NCBI GenBank assembly: GCA_947497905.1
Contig: CANMIH010000010.1
Coordinates: forward strand, 62,001-126,000
Origin: an uncultured Pelagimonas sp.
Lineage (GTDB): Bacteria; Pseudomonadota; Alphaproteobacteria; Rhodobacterales; Rhodobacteraceae
DNA length: 64,000 nt
Direction of reading: 5' to 3'
Part shown: positions 36,571-44,976 of the stretch, in pieces
How positions within the stretch are numbered: the first letter of the stretch is position 1
Layout of the letters: each line of letters starts with the position of its first letter
Notes under the pieces: generated by a model
Seen by the model: only the letters and a program-made list of their open reading frames with translations
The model's database searches: none
What the model was told of the DNA's origin: nothing
Translations under genes and position numbers: made by a program

Positions 36571-37842
36571 ATGACAGGTGTAAACCGACGCAGTCTTCTG
36601 GGCTCGGCGCTTGCTGTGACTGTGGCAGCTATTGCCGCTCCGGCTTTTGCAGAAAAAGGTGAGGTCACCATCAGCCACTATTTTACCGGTGAGCTGGGGC
36701 TGAAGGCCTTTAACGAACAGATTGATCGCTTTGAAGCGGATAGCGGCTATAGCCTCAAAGACAGCCCCGTGGGCCATGAGGACTATAAGACCGACATTCT
36801 TGTGCGTGCTTCGGGGAACAGCCTGCCGGATGTTTTCAGCTATTGGGCTGGGGCGCGGGTGCAGTTCATCGCCGATTCCAATGCGCTGCACGCGATCGAC
36901 GGCATGTGGGACAAAGCGGGTCTGGACAAGGTGGTTGCAAAATCCATCGCTGACAGCGCCACCTCCTACAATGGCAATCGCTATCTGGTGCCCATGAACT
37001 ACCACTATGCCGGTATGTTCTATAACAAAGCGGTTCTGGATGAGGCGGGCGTGACCGAGATGCCCAGCGACTGGGATGGGTTTCTGGCGCTTTGTGCCAA
37101 ACTGAAAGAGGCGGGTATTGATCCCATCGCTCTGGGCTCGGCCAACCGCTGGCCGGCGCAATTCTGGTTTGACTACCTCCTGCTACGCACAGCTGGCCCA
37201 GAGTACCGTGCGAAGCTGATGGCGGGTGAGGCCTCGTATTATGATGCCGAAGTCAAACGTGCCATGGGCATGTGGAAAGATCTGGCGGACGCGGGCTATT
37301 TCGCAGAAAATTCGAACGCCAACACCTGGACCGATGCCTCGGACAAAGTGGCCCGTGGCGATGCGGCTATGACCCTGATGGGCACATGGATCACCGGATA
37401 TTGGGGTGGTCTCGAACTGGTTCCGGGTGAAGACTATGACTTCTTCCCGTTCCCGGCGATTGACGCGGGTGTGCCGGTGGCCTCGGTTGGCCCTGTGGAC
37501 GGGCTTGTGATTGCAGGCAACGCAGGCAATGCCGCCGGAGCGGAAGCGTTCCTTGAGTACATGGTGTCGAACCCAGAGGTGCAGGCCTCGTGGAGCGGTG
37601 CGCAGGGGGCCCTTTCGGCGAACGTCAATGTTGATCCTTCAAGCTACAACGACGTGATGCTGAAAGCCTTCAACACCGTTGCCGACTCTGAGGTCTTTGC
37701 CTTCAACTATGACCTTGCGACACCGCCCCCCGTGGCAGAAGTTGGCCTTTCGATGTTTGCGCGTTTCATGGATGATCCGAGCAAAGTAGACGAGATCCTC
37801 TCTCAGGCTGCTGGCGACGCAAGCGCCGCCTTTAGCCAATAA
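36571..37842 (+). CDS. Sugar ABC transporter substrate-binding protein (family 1)
   Basis: The 423-residue periplasmic protein has a signal with a twin-arginine-like NRRSLLG start and cleavage after APAFA. The mature part resembles maltose/multiple-sugar binding proteins (SYWAGARVQFIADSN, YLVPMNYHYAGMFYNKAVLDEAG, GDAAMTLMGTW). It would deliver a sugar or polyol to the permeases encoded downstream. GGGAGGAA precedes the ATG. It is the first gene of a four-gene operon. Confidence 0.92.
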   Translation: MTGVNRRSLLGSALAVTVAAIAAPAFAEKGEVTISHYFTGELGLKAFNEQIDRFEADSGYSLKDSPVGHEDYKTDILVRASGNSLPDVFSYWAGARVQFIADSNALHAIDGMWDKAGLDKVVAKSIADSATSYNGNRYLVPMNYHYAGMFYNKAVLDEAGVTEMPSDWDGFLALCAKLKEAGIDPIALGSANRWPAQFWFDYLLLRTAGPEYRAKLMAGEASYYDAEVKRAMGMWKDLADAGYFAENSNANTWTDASDKVARGDAAMTLMGTWITGYWGGLELVPGEDYDFFPFPAIDAGVPVASVGPVDGLVIAGNAGNAAGAEAFLEYMVSNPEVQASWSGAQGALSANVNVDPSSYNDVMLKAFNTVADSEVFAFNYDLATPPPVAEVGLSMFARFMDDPSKVDEILSQAAGDASAAFSQ

Positions 37843-37855
37843 ACCGCAACACCGC

Positions 37856-37881
37856 GAGGGCCGCCATAACGGGTGGCCCTC
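37856..37881 (+). other. Intercistronic hairpin after the substrate-binding protein gene
   Basis: GAGGGCCGCC and GGTGGCCCTC form a 10-bp stem with one G-T pair and a 6-nt loop. It sits between the binding-protein gene and the first permease gene. Such hairpins usually protect the upstream mRNA or cause partial termination, giving more binding protein than permease. Confidence 0.6.
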
Positions 37882-37898
37882 CCTTATCGGAGCAAGGA

Positions 37899-38780
37899 AT
37901 GGAACGGGAAAACCGCTTCTGGCGGGTGGCGCTTTTGGCGCTGCCGCTCTTTGTGTTTCTGGCCCTCGTGATCTGGCCGCTGCTGAGTTCGTTTTACTAT
38001 AGTTTCACCAACTGGAACGGCTTTAACAGTGACTATGACTATGTGGGTTTTGAAAACTTCAAACGCATCTGGACCGACCGGCTGTTTTTTAATGCCATCG
38101 TCAATACTTCTATCTGGATGGCCGCCGCCATTCTGCTTCCAACGATCTTAGGACTGTCGCTGGCGCTTTTGCTGGATGCCAAAGTGCGCGGGTCAAAGAT
38201 CTTCAAAACCATCTTCTATTTACCCATCTGTCTTTCGGCGATTGTGGTGGGCCAGATCTGGGTCTGGATCTACCAACCGGATTGGGGCCTTTTGAATACC
38301 GTGATCGAACAGATCACCGGGTCGCGTTTCAACTATGCCTGGCTCGCCCGACCTGACAGTGCGCTCTATGCCGTGATTGTTGCCTGGTCGTGGCAGCAAA
38401 CCGGCCTCTCGATGGTGATCTATCTCGCTGGCCTGACCTCGGTGCCCTCTGACCTTCTAGAGGTCTGCGACATCGAAGGCGCAACACCCTGGCAAAAGAT
38501 CCGTCAGGTGATCATTCCGCTGCTGACGCCCTCAACCGTGGTGGTTGTGGCGCTGTCGGTGATCAACTCGCTCAAAGGGTTTGATATCCTGTTCATCATG
38601 ACCGGCGGCGGGCCGTTCAACAGCTCAGATACGCTGGCGATGCACATGTATAACGAAAGCTTCCGCAAGTATTTCATGGGCTACGGCAGTGCCATTTCGG
38701 TGGTCTTGTTCCTGATCGCTCTGACCATCATCGGGCTCTACTTCCGCCAGTTGAAGAAAGTGGATGACATCTATGGCTGA
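37899..38780 (+). CDS. Sugar ABC transporter permease (MalF/UgpA-like)
   Basis: The 293-residue membrane protein has six predicted helices and the binding-protein-dependent EAA loop (LLEVCDIEGATPWQKIRQVIIPLLTPS, about 187-213), which contacts the ATPase. It pairs with the permease that follows. GGAG lies 6 nt before the ATG. The last codons overlap the next gene. Confidence 0.93.
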   Translation: MERENRFWRVALLALPLFVFLALVIWPLLSSFYYSFTNWNGFNSDYDYVGFENFKRIWTDRLFFNAIVNTSIWMAAAILLPTILGLSLALLLDAKVRGSKIFKTIFYLPICLSAIVVGQIWVWIYQPDWGLLNTVIEQITGSRFNYAWLARPDSALYAVIVAWSWQQTGLSMVIYLAGLTSVPSDLLEVCDIEGATPWQKIRQVIIPLLTPSTVVVVALSVINSLKGFDILFIMTGGGPFNSSDTLAMHMYNESFRKYFMGYGSAISVVLFLIALTIIGLYFRQLKKVDDIYG

Positions 38781-39630
38781 TCTCTCATCCGGCGCGATCC
38801 CGCGTCGTTTCAATCCTTGGCCCGTGACCATCTTCACCGTGCTGTTCATACTGGCGGTACTGTTTCTGACCCCCACCATCGGAGTGCTGCTGTCCTCGGT
38901 GAAAACCACCCGGGCCATTGCGCTGGGCGATCTGTGGTCCTGGCCGGATCGTCTGTACTTGGGCAACTACGCCGAAGTGTTTAGCAATCCGGCGGTGCAC
39001 CGCTATTTCCTAAACACGCTGATTGTGACCCTTCCGGCCACACTCGCCTCAACTGCACTGGGGGTTCTGGCTGGCTATACCTTTGCCAAATTGCCGTTTC
39101 GCGGATCAAATCTGCTGTTCCTGGTGGTGATTGCGGGCATGTTCTTTCCGCCGCAGGTGATCCTCGTGCCACTGTTTCGGCTGTTCAACAGCATGGGTCT
39201 GATCGACACACTCTGGCCGATTTTTCTGGTGCACACGGCGCTTGGCATTCCGATCTGCACACTGTTGATGCGCAACTTCTTTGCCACGGTGCCCAATGCC
39301 TTGCGTGAAGCCGCTATATTGGAAGGTGCCAATGAATGGCAGGTGTTGACGCGTGTGGTCCTGCCGCTCAGCCTTCCGGCACTGGCCGTTCTGGCCACGC
39401 TGCAGTTCACATGGATCTGGAACGATTTCCTCTGGCCGCTGATCTTCACCCAATCGGATGAGAAACGCACCATCATGGTGGGCATCGTCAACCTGCGCGG
39501 ACAATATACCGTGGCCTGGGGGGTGCAGGGCGCATTGTCGCTGATTGCCTCGCTGCCCACGTTGCTGATCTTCCTCTACTTCCAGCGCTTTTTCATCAAA
39601 GGCATGACCATGGGCGCGGTCAAAGGATAA
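38773..39630 (+). CDS. Sugar ABC transporter permease (MalG/UgpE-like)
   Basis: The 285-residue membrane protein has six helices and the EAA loop (LREAAILEGANEWQVLTRVVLPLSLPAL). It forms the second half of the transport channel. Two in-frame ATG codons, 38764 and 38773, both overlap the end of the upstream permease; 38773 was taken because its overlap is shorter and GGAT lies 6-7 nt upstream, but 38764 cannot be excluded. Confidence 0.92.
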   Translation: MADLSSGAIPRRFNPWPVTIFTVLFILAVLFLTPTIGVLLSSVKTTRAIALGDLWSWPDRLYLGNYAEVFSNPAVHRYFLNTLIVTLPATLASTALGVLAGYTFAKLPFRGSNLLFLVVIAGMFFPPQVILVPLFRLFNSMGLIDTLWPIFLVHTALGIPICTLLMRNFFATVPNALREAAILEGANEWQVLTRVVLPLSLPALAVLATLQFTWIWNDFLWPLIFTQSDEKRTIMVGIVNLRGQYTVAWGVQGALSLIASLPTLLIFLYFQRFFIKGMTMGAVKG

Positions 39631-39633
39631 AAC

Positions 39634-40701
39634 ATGGCTCAAGTCACACTCAAAAATATCAAGAAATCCTTTGGGCCAACCGAGGTCATCAAAGGTGTGG
39701 ATCTCGACATCCAGCAGGGCGAGTTTGTCGTCTTTGTTGGCCCCTCGGGTTGCGGCAAATCCACCATGCTTCGGATGATTTCCGGGCTCGAAGATGTCTC
39801 TGCGGGTCAGATCGGCATTGACGGTCGCGATGTCACACATGTTTCGCCCTCCAAACGCGATCTGGCCATGGTGTTCCAATCCTATGCGCTGTTTCCGCAT
39901 CTGACGGTGGCGGAAAACATCGGGTTTGGTCTCAAACTGCATAAGACTCCAAAGGCTGAGATCAACCGCCGGGTCGAAGAGGTGGCCAAAACCCTTCAGC
40001 TCGAGGCCCTACTGGATCGCACACCGCGCCAGTTGTCCGGGGGCCAGCGCCAGCGTGTGGCCATCGGGCGCTCGATCATCCGCAATCCCAAGGTCTTTTT
40101 GTTCGACGAGCCGCTGTCAAATCTTGATGCGGCTCTGCGGGGCAAGATGCGGCTTGAAATCGCGCGGCTGCACAAAGAGCTCAAAGATGTGACCATGATC
40201 TATGTCACCCATGATCAGGTCGAGGCAATGACTTTGGCGGATCGCATTGTGGTCTTCAATCAGGGCCGCATCGAACAGGTGGGCACGCCGATGGAGCTTT
40301 ATCATACGCCGGCCAATCCGTTTGTTGCCGGATTTATTGGTGCGCCTGCAATGAACTTCCTGCCCGCTGAGATGCTGTCGGAACAGCAGGTTAGGTTGGG
40401 GGAAACCGTGCTGGATCTGCCCCAATCCAGTGCCTTGTCTGGCGCGGTGACTCTGGGCATTCGACCCGAGCATATCGAGGTGTCAGATGGTGGCGAGATC
40501 ATGGCGACGTTGGATCTGATGGAAAAACTGGGGTCGGAAACGCTTCTGCATCTGACCACCCCCTTCAGCGACAGCCCGCTGACCGCCCGTGTGGATGGTG
40601 CGGTTGAACTGACCGAAGGTCAGACCCTGCGACTGAAATTTAACCCCAATGCCGTGCATATCTTCGCGGCCTCTGAAGTACGGCCTGCGATGACAGCCTA
40701 A
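39634..40701 (+). CDS. Sugar ABC transporter ATP-binding protein (MalK/UgpC type)
   Basis: The 355-residue ATPase has Walker A GPSGCGKST (36-44), signature LSGGQRQRVAIGRS (134-147), Walker B VFLFDEPLSNLDA and the switch histidine in VTHDQ. A C-terminal TOBE-type domain (about 240-350, LGIRPEHIEV) is typical of MalK/UgpC proteins and can bind regulators. AAAGGA lies 6 nt before the ATG. It ends the operon, 6 bp before a very strong hairpin. Confidence 0.94.
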   Translation: MAQVTLKNIKKSFGPTEVIKGVDLDIQQGEFVVFVGPSGCGKSTMLRMISGLEDVSAGQIGIDGRDVTHVSPSKRDLAMVFQSYALFPHLTVAENIGFGLKLHKTPKAEINRRVEEVAKTLQLEALLDRTPRQLSGGQRQRVAIGRSIIRNPKVFLFDEPLSNLDAALRGKMRLEIARLHKELKDVTMIYVTHDQVEAMTLADRIVVFNQGRIEQVGTPMELYHTPANPFVAGFIGAPAMNFLPAEMLSEQQVRLGETVLDLPQSSALSGAVTLGIRPEHIEVSDGGEIMATLDLMEKLGSETLLHLTTPFSDSPLTARVDGAVELTEGQTLRLKFNPNAVHIFAASEVRPAMTA

Positions 40702-40707
40702 TTGGAA

Positions 40708-40750
40708 GTGTTTCGGGCAACCCGCATGATGCGCGGGTTGCCCGAAACAC
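40708..40750. terminator. 18-bp perfect hairpin between convergent operons
   Basis: GTGTTTCGGGCAACCCGC and its exact complement enclose a 7-nt loop, between the ends of the transporter operon and the indolepyruvate oxidoreductase operon. It has no T run on either side, so it is not a classic intrinsic terminator. Its position 6 bp after the stop codon suggests 3'-end formation or mRNA protection, possibly for both strands. Confidence 0.6.
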
Positions 40751-40809
40751 CTTGTGTGGCGCAGCAGATCCTGATCCAAAGATAGATCAGAGGCGTGTTG
40801 GCTTTGAAG

Positions 40810-42354
40810 TCACGTGAAAGACCGGATGGTTTTAAGTGCGCCATCCAGAGCCGTGCCCTTTTCGTCCTGAAGCGCAGCTTCGCGCAGGCGCGCCACCCAT
40901 TGCGCCGCATCTGGGCGCGTGCGGACAAGGCCAGCGCCTTCAACGACACGGTCGAATTTGGAATGCGCGCGGGCATGGGTGTCGGAATAGCCTTTGATCA
41001 GGCGGCGACAGCGGATGAGCTCGCAGGCATAGTCATAATCCACCGCGAGAGCATCGTGACACGTATCGATCCAGCGTGTCAGATGTGCTTGCTCCTGTGC
41101 GTGACGCAGTGTGCGCAGGCGATAGCGCCGCAGACCCCCAAGCAGATACAGCATGAGGAAATGTGACAGCTTGAGGCTGCGCAGCCTGCGACCCTTGTCG
41201 AACCAACGTTCCAGCCGCCCCATCCAGCGGGCGCTGTTCTCGATGCGCGCGCCCAGTCTGGCGGGCAAGAGCCCGGCAATCTCTTCAGCGCGAGGATGAA
41301 AGAATTCAGTCAGGTGCAGGGTTTTGTCCTGGGCCTTCATCTCCTGTTCGATCCGTGTGACGCGGGTGCCGCGAGTTTTGAGATCTGCGACGCGGATCAC
41401 ATCGTCATAGGCCATGGCATTGGCAATATGTTTTGCGGCCTCGGTGGACAACACGTAACCCTGCTGTGGGGTATCTTTGGCCACAAACTGATCCAGTCGA
41501 TAGAGGTAGGCCGCACCATAGGCCAGATCCTGAAACCCGATCACTTTGCGCAGTCCGCGGTGGGCCATCTCCTGCACCGGGGAGGGAAGGCTATCGCAGC
41601 GCGCACTGAGAGCGTGCCACTCGGTCATCTGCGCAGCGGGCCCCTGAGGTTGCGACAAGGTCGCTGGCGTTGTGTCGGTCTCCTGCTGGATCTCTTCGGG
41701 GTTTTGCGCCCGCTCATAGGCGGCGGAAAAGGCGCGCAGCGAGGCTTCGACCCCTTTGCCCGAGGCGCGAATGGCATCTTCAAAGGCTTCGCGTGGAAAG
41801 GGCAGGGCGCGTGAGCCAGCCAGCGCGCCAAACAGAGCAGAGGAAATCACCGAGCCGTTCTGCACCGCGAGCCTGTCCATATCGAACATGATCAGGTGAT
41901 CGGCGGCGATTTCGGCCGCGGCGCGCACCTCGTCCGACGAGGCAATCCCGTCGCCGGGCACGATCTTTTCCGCGACCGCAAGCGCCCGATGTGTTGAGGC
42001 AACCAAGGTGGTGCGGTCTGGGGTCACAAAACCGCGCATAATGGCACGCCCGGCTTCCATCATTTCCGCCGCGATCATGACATCAACATCCCCAGCCGAA
42101 GGGGCGAGAGAAAACACCGGGCTCGGATCACTGATTGGGGCCATTTCGATGTAGTAGATAGTGGCCCCCGTGCGCTGAGCCACACCTGCAACGGATGTGG
42201 CTTGGGCTGTATAGCCCTGCGATCGGGCCAAGGCTTCGATCCAGTTGGTCAACACACCGCCGCCCTGTCCCCCTACGGCGAGAATGGCGAGTTTGATGAT
42301 GGTGCCAAGTTTTTCATCCAACGGGCGCGCGGCTGGCAGGATGGGAGTGTTCAT
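40810..42354 (-). CDS. Indolepyruvate ferredoxin oxidoreductase beta-subunit-like protein with C-terminal DUF6537-like domain
   Basis: The 514-residue protein starts with the gamma-type domain of 2-oxoacid:ferredoxin oxidoreductases (LAILAVGGQGGGVLTNWIEALA at about 22-43, VAGVAQRTGATIYYIEM at about 56-72). This domain helps oxidative decarboxylation of a 2-oxoacid to an acyl-CoA. After about residue 200 it carries a helical domain with LRKVIGFQDLAYGAAYLYRL and LKLSHFLMLYLLGGLRRYR, as in the large fused alphaproteobacterial enzymes. It overlaps the alpha-subunit gene by 4 nt. Arylpyruvates are the usual substrates; the actual one is unknown. Confidence 0.87.
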   Translation of the reverse strand: MNTPILPAARPLDEKLGTIIKLAILAVGGQGGGVLTNWIEALARSQGYTAQATSVAGVAQRTGATIYYIEMAPISDPSPVFSLAPSAGDVDVMIAAEMMEAGRAIMRGFVTPDRTTLVASTHRALAVAEKIVPGDGIASSDEVRAAAEIAADHLIMFDMDRLAVQNGSVISSALFGALAGSRALPFPREAFEDAIRASGKGVEASLRAFSAAYERAQNPEEIQQETDTTPATLSQPQGPAAQMTEWHALSARCDSLPSPVQEMAHRGLRKVIGFQDLAYGAAYLYRLDQFVAKDTPQQGYVLSTEAAKHIANAMAYDDVIRVADLKTRGTRVTRIEQEMKAQDKTLHLTEFFHPRAEEIAGLLPARLGARIENSARWMGRLERWFDKGRRLRSLKLSHFLMLYLLGGLRRYRLRTLRHAQEQAHLTRWIDTCHDALAVDYDYACELIRCRRLIKGYSDTHARAHSKFDRVVEGAGLVRTRPDAAQWVARLREAALQDEKGTALDGALKTIRSFT

Positions 42355-44501
42355 TGTGGAACCTCAACAAATTCAAGACGTGTGGCGCGTCGGCGCGCCT
42401 GAAGCCCAGCGATGATGCGGCGGCTTGTGCGGGCCCACCACGCGGACAGGCCGGTGTCATTGTGCACCACATCGGCGCGGTAAAAGCTGGGGCACAAGAT
42501 AGCGGCGTCCGCCACCTCGCCACAGTTGCCACAGCCAACACAGCTTTGGTCAATCGAGGCAATCGGATCGTCACGCAGCGGATCATCCAGCGTTTTCAGC
42601 GACAGCGAGGGGCAGCCGGACAGACGGATACAGGCGTGATCACCGGTGCAAATATCTTCGTCGATGCCAAAGCGGGGCACTTCAACACGCGCGCCATCGC
42701 GGATTGCGGTGTTGCGGATGGGTTTTTCGCGGCGCCGGCGGTTCAGCATACATTCGGACGAGGCGACAATGACCTTGGGGCCGTTGTAATCTGTGGTCAG
42801 CGCTTCGCGCAGCACATCACGCATCCGGCCCACATCATAGGTGTGGTCGATCTGCCGAACCCAATCGACGCCAATGCCCTTGAGCGCCTTGGAAATCGGG
42901 TTGTTGGTGGACTTGGTTGGATTGTCGGCGCGAGATGACAGCACATCCTGCCCGCCCGTTGCCGCAGAATAGTAGTTGTCGACAATCACCGCGACGCTGT
43001 CGGATTTGTTGTACACCATGTTGCCGATCGATGAGCTGAGACCGTTGTGCCAGAAGCCGCCGTCGCCCAGAAACGAGATCGCCCGTTTGCCACCGCCGCC
43101 GTCAAAAGCACCGTTTGACGCAGGGCCAAGCCCATAGCCCATGGTCGATCCGCCAATCTCAAACGGCGGCAGGCACGCAAAGATGTGGCACCCAATGTCG
43201 CCTGAGACCTGATGCGCCCCAAGCTCCTGTTCGACCAGCTTCATCGCCGCAAAAATCGGGCGTTCGGGGCAGCCGGTGCAGAACCCCGGCGGTCGGATTG
43301 GGACGGTCTGGGACAGATCCGGGATCTCGGGCGCCTCTTGGTTGGGCGCGCGGGTTTGACCGGGCAGCAGCCCCGGTGCATGGGTTTTGAGAAAACTGGT
43401 GATGCCATCAAGCATGACCTGACCGGTGTATTCGCCGGCCATGGGGAAGATGTCTTTACCATGCAATTGCACCGGGCTCTGAGAGCGGTACAGCATGGTC
43501 GACAACCCCTGTTCGATGAACTCGGGCTGGCCTTCTTCGATGACCAGCAGCCCCTTTTTCCCTTCGGCAAACCGGCTGAACTCGTCCTGCACCAGCGGAT
43601 AGGTGACATTGAGACAGTAGATCGGCACCTCGGTCTGGCCATAGATGTCGGCGAGGCCAAGACGCTGCAACGCGCGGATCACGCCGTTGTACATGCCGCC
43701 CTGACAGACAATGCCTATCTCGGAGGTGGCGGGCCCGAAAATCTCGTTCAAGCCCTTGTCCATGATGTGTTTTTCGGCAGCGGGCCAGCGATTGTTGATC
43801 TTGTCCTGTTCGTGTTGATAGGACATCGGCGGCAGAACCACCCGGTTGAAGTCACGGCGCGGATTTGCGACGGCGTCTTTGACGGGCAGCGACGGGCGCG
43901 TGTTGTCGCGGCACTCAAAACTTCCGGTGACATGGCAGGAGCGGATCCGCACCATCAGCATCACAGGGGTGTTGGAGGCTTCGGAGAGCTCAAACCCCTG
44001 CTGCACGGACGCGACGATTGAGGGCAGATTGGGACGGGGATCCATCAACCAGAACTGCGATTTCATGGCAAAGGCGTGGCTGCGCTCTTGCATGATCGAC
44101 GAGCCTTCGCCGTAGTCTTCGCCAACAATGATCAGCGCGCCGCCAGTGACACCGGATGACGACAGATTGGCCAATGCATCTGAGGCGACATTGACGCCAA
44201 CCGATCCTTTGAAGGTCACGGCACCGCGGATCGGGTAGTGCACCGAGGCGGCGAGCATGGCCGCCGCTGCGGCTTCCGAGGCGTTGGCCTCAAAGCGGAC
44301 ATCCAATTCGCCTAATAGCTCTTCGGCATCCGCCAGAACATCCATCAGGTGAGAAATGGGCGCGCCCTGATAGCCGCCGACATAGCCGACCCCATTCTCC
44401 AGCAAGGCCTTGGTGATGGCCAGAATACCTTCGCCGGTGAACGTGTGACCTGCGCCAAGTCGCAGGTGTTGGACCTCCTTCTTAAAAGACCGTTCAGCCA
44501 T
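42351..44501 (-). CDS. Indolepyruvate ferredoxin oxidoreductase alpha subunit
   Basis: The 716-residue protein has the IorA layout: N-terminal pyrimidine-binding domain (GGYQGAPISHLMDVL, FEANASEAAAAAMLAASVHYP) and a central domain with GFCTGCPERPIF. Then comes a ThDP-binding domain (GDIGCHIF, GDGGFWHNGLSS, VDNYYSAATGGQD) and a C-terminal ferredoxin region. In that region one cluster motif is complete (CVGCGNC with a later CP), while the other is irregular (CTGDHACIRLSGCP). With the beta subunit it oxidises arylpyruvates to aryl-acetyl-CoA and reduces a ferredoxin-like acceptor. It follows the MarR gene by 8 bp. Confidence 0.9.
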   Translation of the reverse strand: MAERSFKKEVQHLRLGAGHTFTGEGILAITKALLENGVGYVGGYQGAPISHLMDVLADAEELLGELDVRFEANASEAAAAAMLAASVHYPIRGAVTFKGSVGVNVASDALANLSSSGVTGGALIIVGEDYGEGSSIMQERSHAFAMKSQFWLMDPRPNLPSIVASVQQGFELSEASNTPVMLMVRIRSCHVTGSFECRDNTRPSLPVKDAVANPRRDFNRVVLPPMSYQHEQDKINNRWPAAEKHIMDKGLNEIFGPATSEIGIVCQGGMYNGVIRALQRLGLADIYGQTEVPIYCLNVTYPLVQDEFSRFAEGKKGLLVIEEGQPEFIEQGLSTMLYRSQSPVQLHGKDIFPMAGEYTGQVMLDGITSFLKTHAPGLLPGQTRAPNQEAPEIPDLSQTVPIRPPGFCTGCPERPIFAAMKLVEQELGAHQVSGDIGCHIFACLPPFEIGGSTMGYGLGPASNGAFDGGGGKRAISFLGDGGFWHNGLSSSIGNMVYNKSDSVAVIVDNYYSAATGGQDVLSSRADNPTKSTNNPISKALKGIGVDWVRQIDHTYDVGRMRDVLREALTTDYNGPKVIVASSECMLNRRRREKPIRNTAIRDGARVEVPRFGIDEDICTGDHACIRLSGCPSLSLKTLDDPLRDDPIASIDQSCVGCGNCGEVADAAILCPSFYRADVVHNDTGLSAWWARTSRRIIAGLQARRRATRLEFVEVPQ

Positions 44502-44509
44502 ATAGGCCC

Positions 44510-44974
44510 TCAGATGTCGTGGTGTCGTACATTGTGCAAAATCCTTTGCAGGGTGAGGACAAATGCGGCGCGCTCTTGTGTGGAGATGCCCTGGAACATT
44601 TGTTCGTAGCTGGCCGCCATGGTGGGCCAGATTTGTTCAAAGACCCGGCGGCCTTCTTCGGTGATCATCACGCGGGTGGCGCGGTTGTCATTTTCATCGG
44701 TCTCGCGGCGGATAAGCCCGTCTGCGAGAAGTTTGTCGAGCGTGCGGCTGAGGGTGGATTGTTCGACAACGGCAAAGACCGCCAGTTCGCGAATGAGAAT
44801 ACCGTCATTGACCGCCAGCACGGCGAGGGCCCGCATCTTTGCCGTTGAAAGGCCAAATTCGGACAAAGCATCCCGCAGGCTGGCGTTATAGCGCCCCATA
44901 ATACGGTTCATCAGGTAGGGCGCAAAGTTCTGCAGCCCCATTTCACCCAGACGGGGTGTCGGTGTCTCGGTCAT
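44510..44974 (-). CDS. MarR-family transcriptional regulator
   Basis: The 154-residue protein has the MarR winged helix (LSTAKMRALAVLAVNDGILIRELAVFAVVEQSTLSRTLDKL, then the wing RRETDENDNRATRVMITEEG). The start at 44974 has GGAGG 6 nt upstream; an ATG at 44980 overlaps the ribosome binding site. It is within the catabolic operon, between the flavoprotein and the oxidoreductase genes, and probably controls the divergent promoter region at 47338-47446. The ligand is probably an aromatic or pathway acid, by family habit. Confidence 0.9.
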   Translation of the reverse strand: MTETPTPRLGEMGLQNFAPYLMNRIMGRYNASLRDALSEFGLSTAKMRALAVLAVNDGILIRELAVFAVVEQSTLSRTLDKLLADGLIRRETDENDNRATRVMITEEGRRVFEQIWPTMAASYEQMFQGISTQERAAFVLTLQRILHNVRHHDI

Positions 44975-44976
44975 AC

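Noticed and set aside
36367-37161. Minus-strand open frame over the IclR/transporter promoter and binding-protein start
   Set aside because: It runs through a promoter region and the signal-peptide region of a clear gene; no binding site at its start.
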